Shown here piece after piece: positions 38,994 to 39,026 of a DNA stretch of 39,026 bases; the first letter of the stretch is position 1, and each line of letters begins with the position of its first letter. The position numbers and the translations under genes are program-made. Under the pieces are notes generated by a model. The model worked only from the letters and a program-made list of their open reading frames with translations. It was not told where the DNA came from and made no database searches. The DNA is from Roridomyces roridus (Eukaryota > Basidiomycota > Agaricomycetes > Agaricales > Mycenaceae). The stretch is taken from contig JARKIF010000262.1 in assembly GCA_029378245.1 (NCBI GenBank), forward strand, positions 1 through 39,026. The letters run 5' to 3'.

Positions 38994-39026
38994 AGTTAGT
39001 TCGGTTGAGGTGTTTCGAGTAAAGGG

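Larger units (their letters stand above)
26504..39026 (-). mobile_element. Ty3/gypsy chromovirus, inactive, with two nested insertions (5' LTR off window)
   Basis: Read on the minus strand: gag start at 38993, zinc knuckle near 37830, gag resuming after each insertion, then protease, reverse transcriptase, RNase H, integrase and chromodomain, a purine tract and a 295-bp 3' LTR. This order, with integrase after RNase H and a C-terminal chromodomain, defines a Ty3/gypsy chromovirus. Its own length in the window is about 6.2 kb once the copia element (30982-36366) and the Mutator-like element (36454-37394) are removed. It is not functional: frameshifts in gag, four breaks in pol and a lost catalytic Asp. 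Its 5' LTR, primer site and target duplication lie beyond the right edge. Confidence 0.9.

Overview
This window looks like chromosomal DNA of a mushroom-forming basidiomycete (Agaricomycetes). The evidence is intron-dense genes with mostly 45-70 bp GT-AG introns, a tandem family of basidiomycete-type F-box proteins with an N-terminal coiled coil, a spliced tyrosine recombinase convergent with a SAP-domain gene, and a nest of LTR retrotransposons including a chromodomain Ty3/gypsy element. Species cannot be fixed from sequence alone. No tRNA, rRNA or CRISPR array was recognised.

Left third (1-14.1 kb): the 3' end of an unidentified gene is followed by five F-box paralogues, here called A-E (A minus; B-E plus). 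A, B and C are open; D has several frame breaks and E has one. The duplicated unit is larger than the coding region. B-E share a leader motif just upstream of the ATG, and A-D share a short intron downstream of the stop codon. Between B and C sit two convergent, fully spliceable genes: a tyrosine recombinase of about 486 residues with a complete R/K/H-x-x-R/W/Y catalytic set, and a SAP-domain protein of about 458 residues. Their stop codons are 35 bp apart. I read them as a candidate two-gene mobile module (Crypton-like or a separate fungal YR lineage). This is the most interesting system in the window.

Middle (14.2-26.5 kb): two conserved genes share a divergent promoter. One encodes NAA20 (catalytic subunit of the NatB N-terminal acetyltransferase, minus strand), the other a small heat-shock protein (HSP20, plus strand); a heat-shock-element-like site and a TATA box lie between them. 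Further right is gene-poor, repeat-rich DNA. It holds two unrecognised spliced gene models, a 2.7 kb segment with 28-bp terminal inverted repeats and TA flanks (Tc1/mariner-like ends, no transposase seen), a 28-bp minisatellite and several hairpins.

Right third (26.5-39.0 kb): one Ty3/gypsy chromovirus lies on the minus strand, running from its 3' LTR to the gag start; its 5' LTR is off the window. It is dead: frameshifts, a stop, and loss of a catalytic Asp in reverse transcriptase. Two younger insertions split its gag region. One is a Ty1/copia element on the plus strand (two LTRs, 5-bp target duplication TGGTC, half-tRNA-type initiator-Met primer site). The other is a 941-bp Mutator-like non-autonomous element (long inverted arms, exact 9-bp duplication). 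Removing both restores a continuous gag reading frame across each junction.
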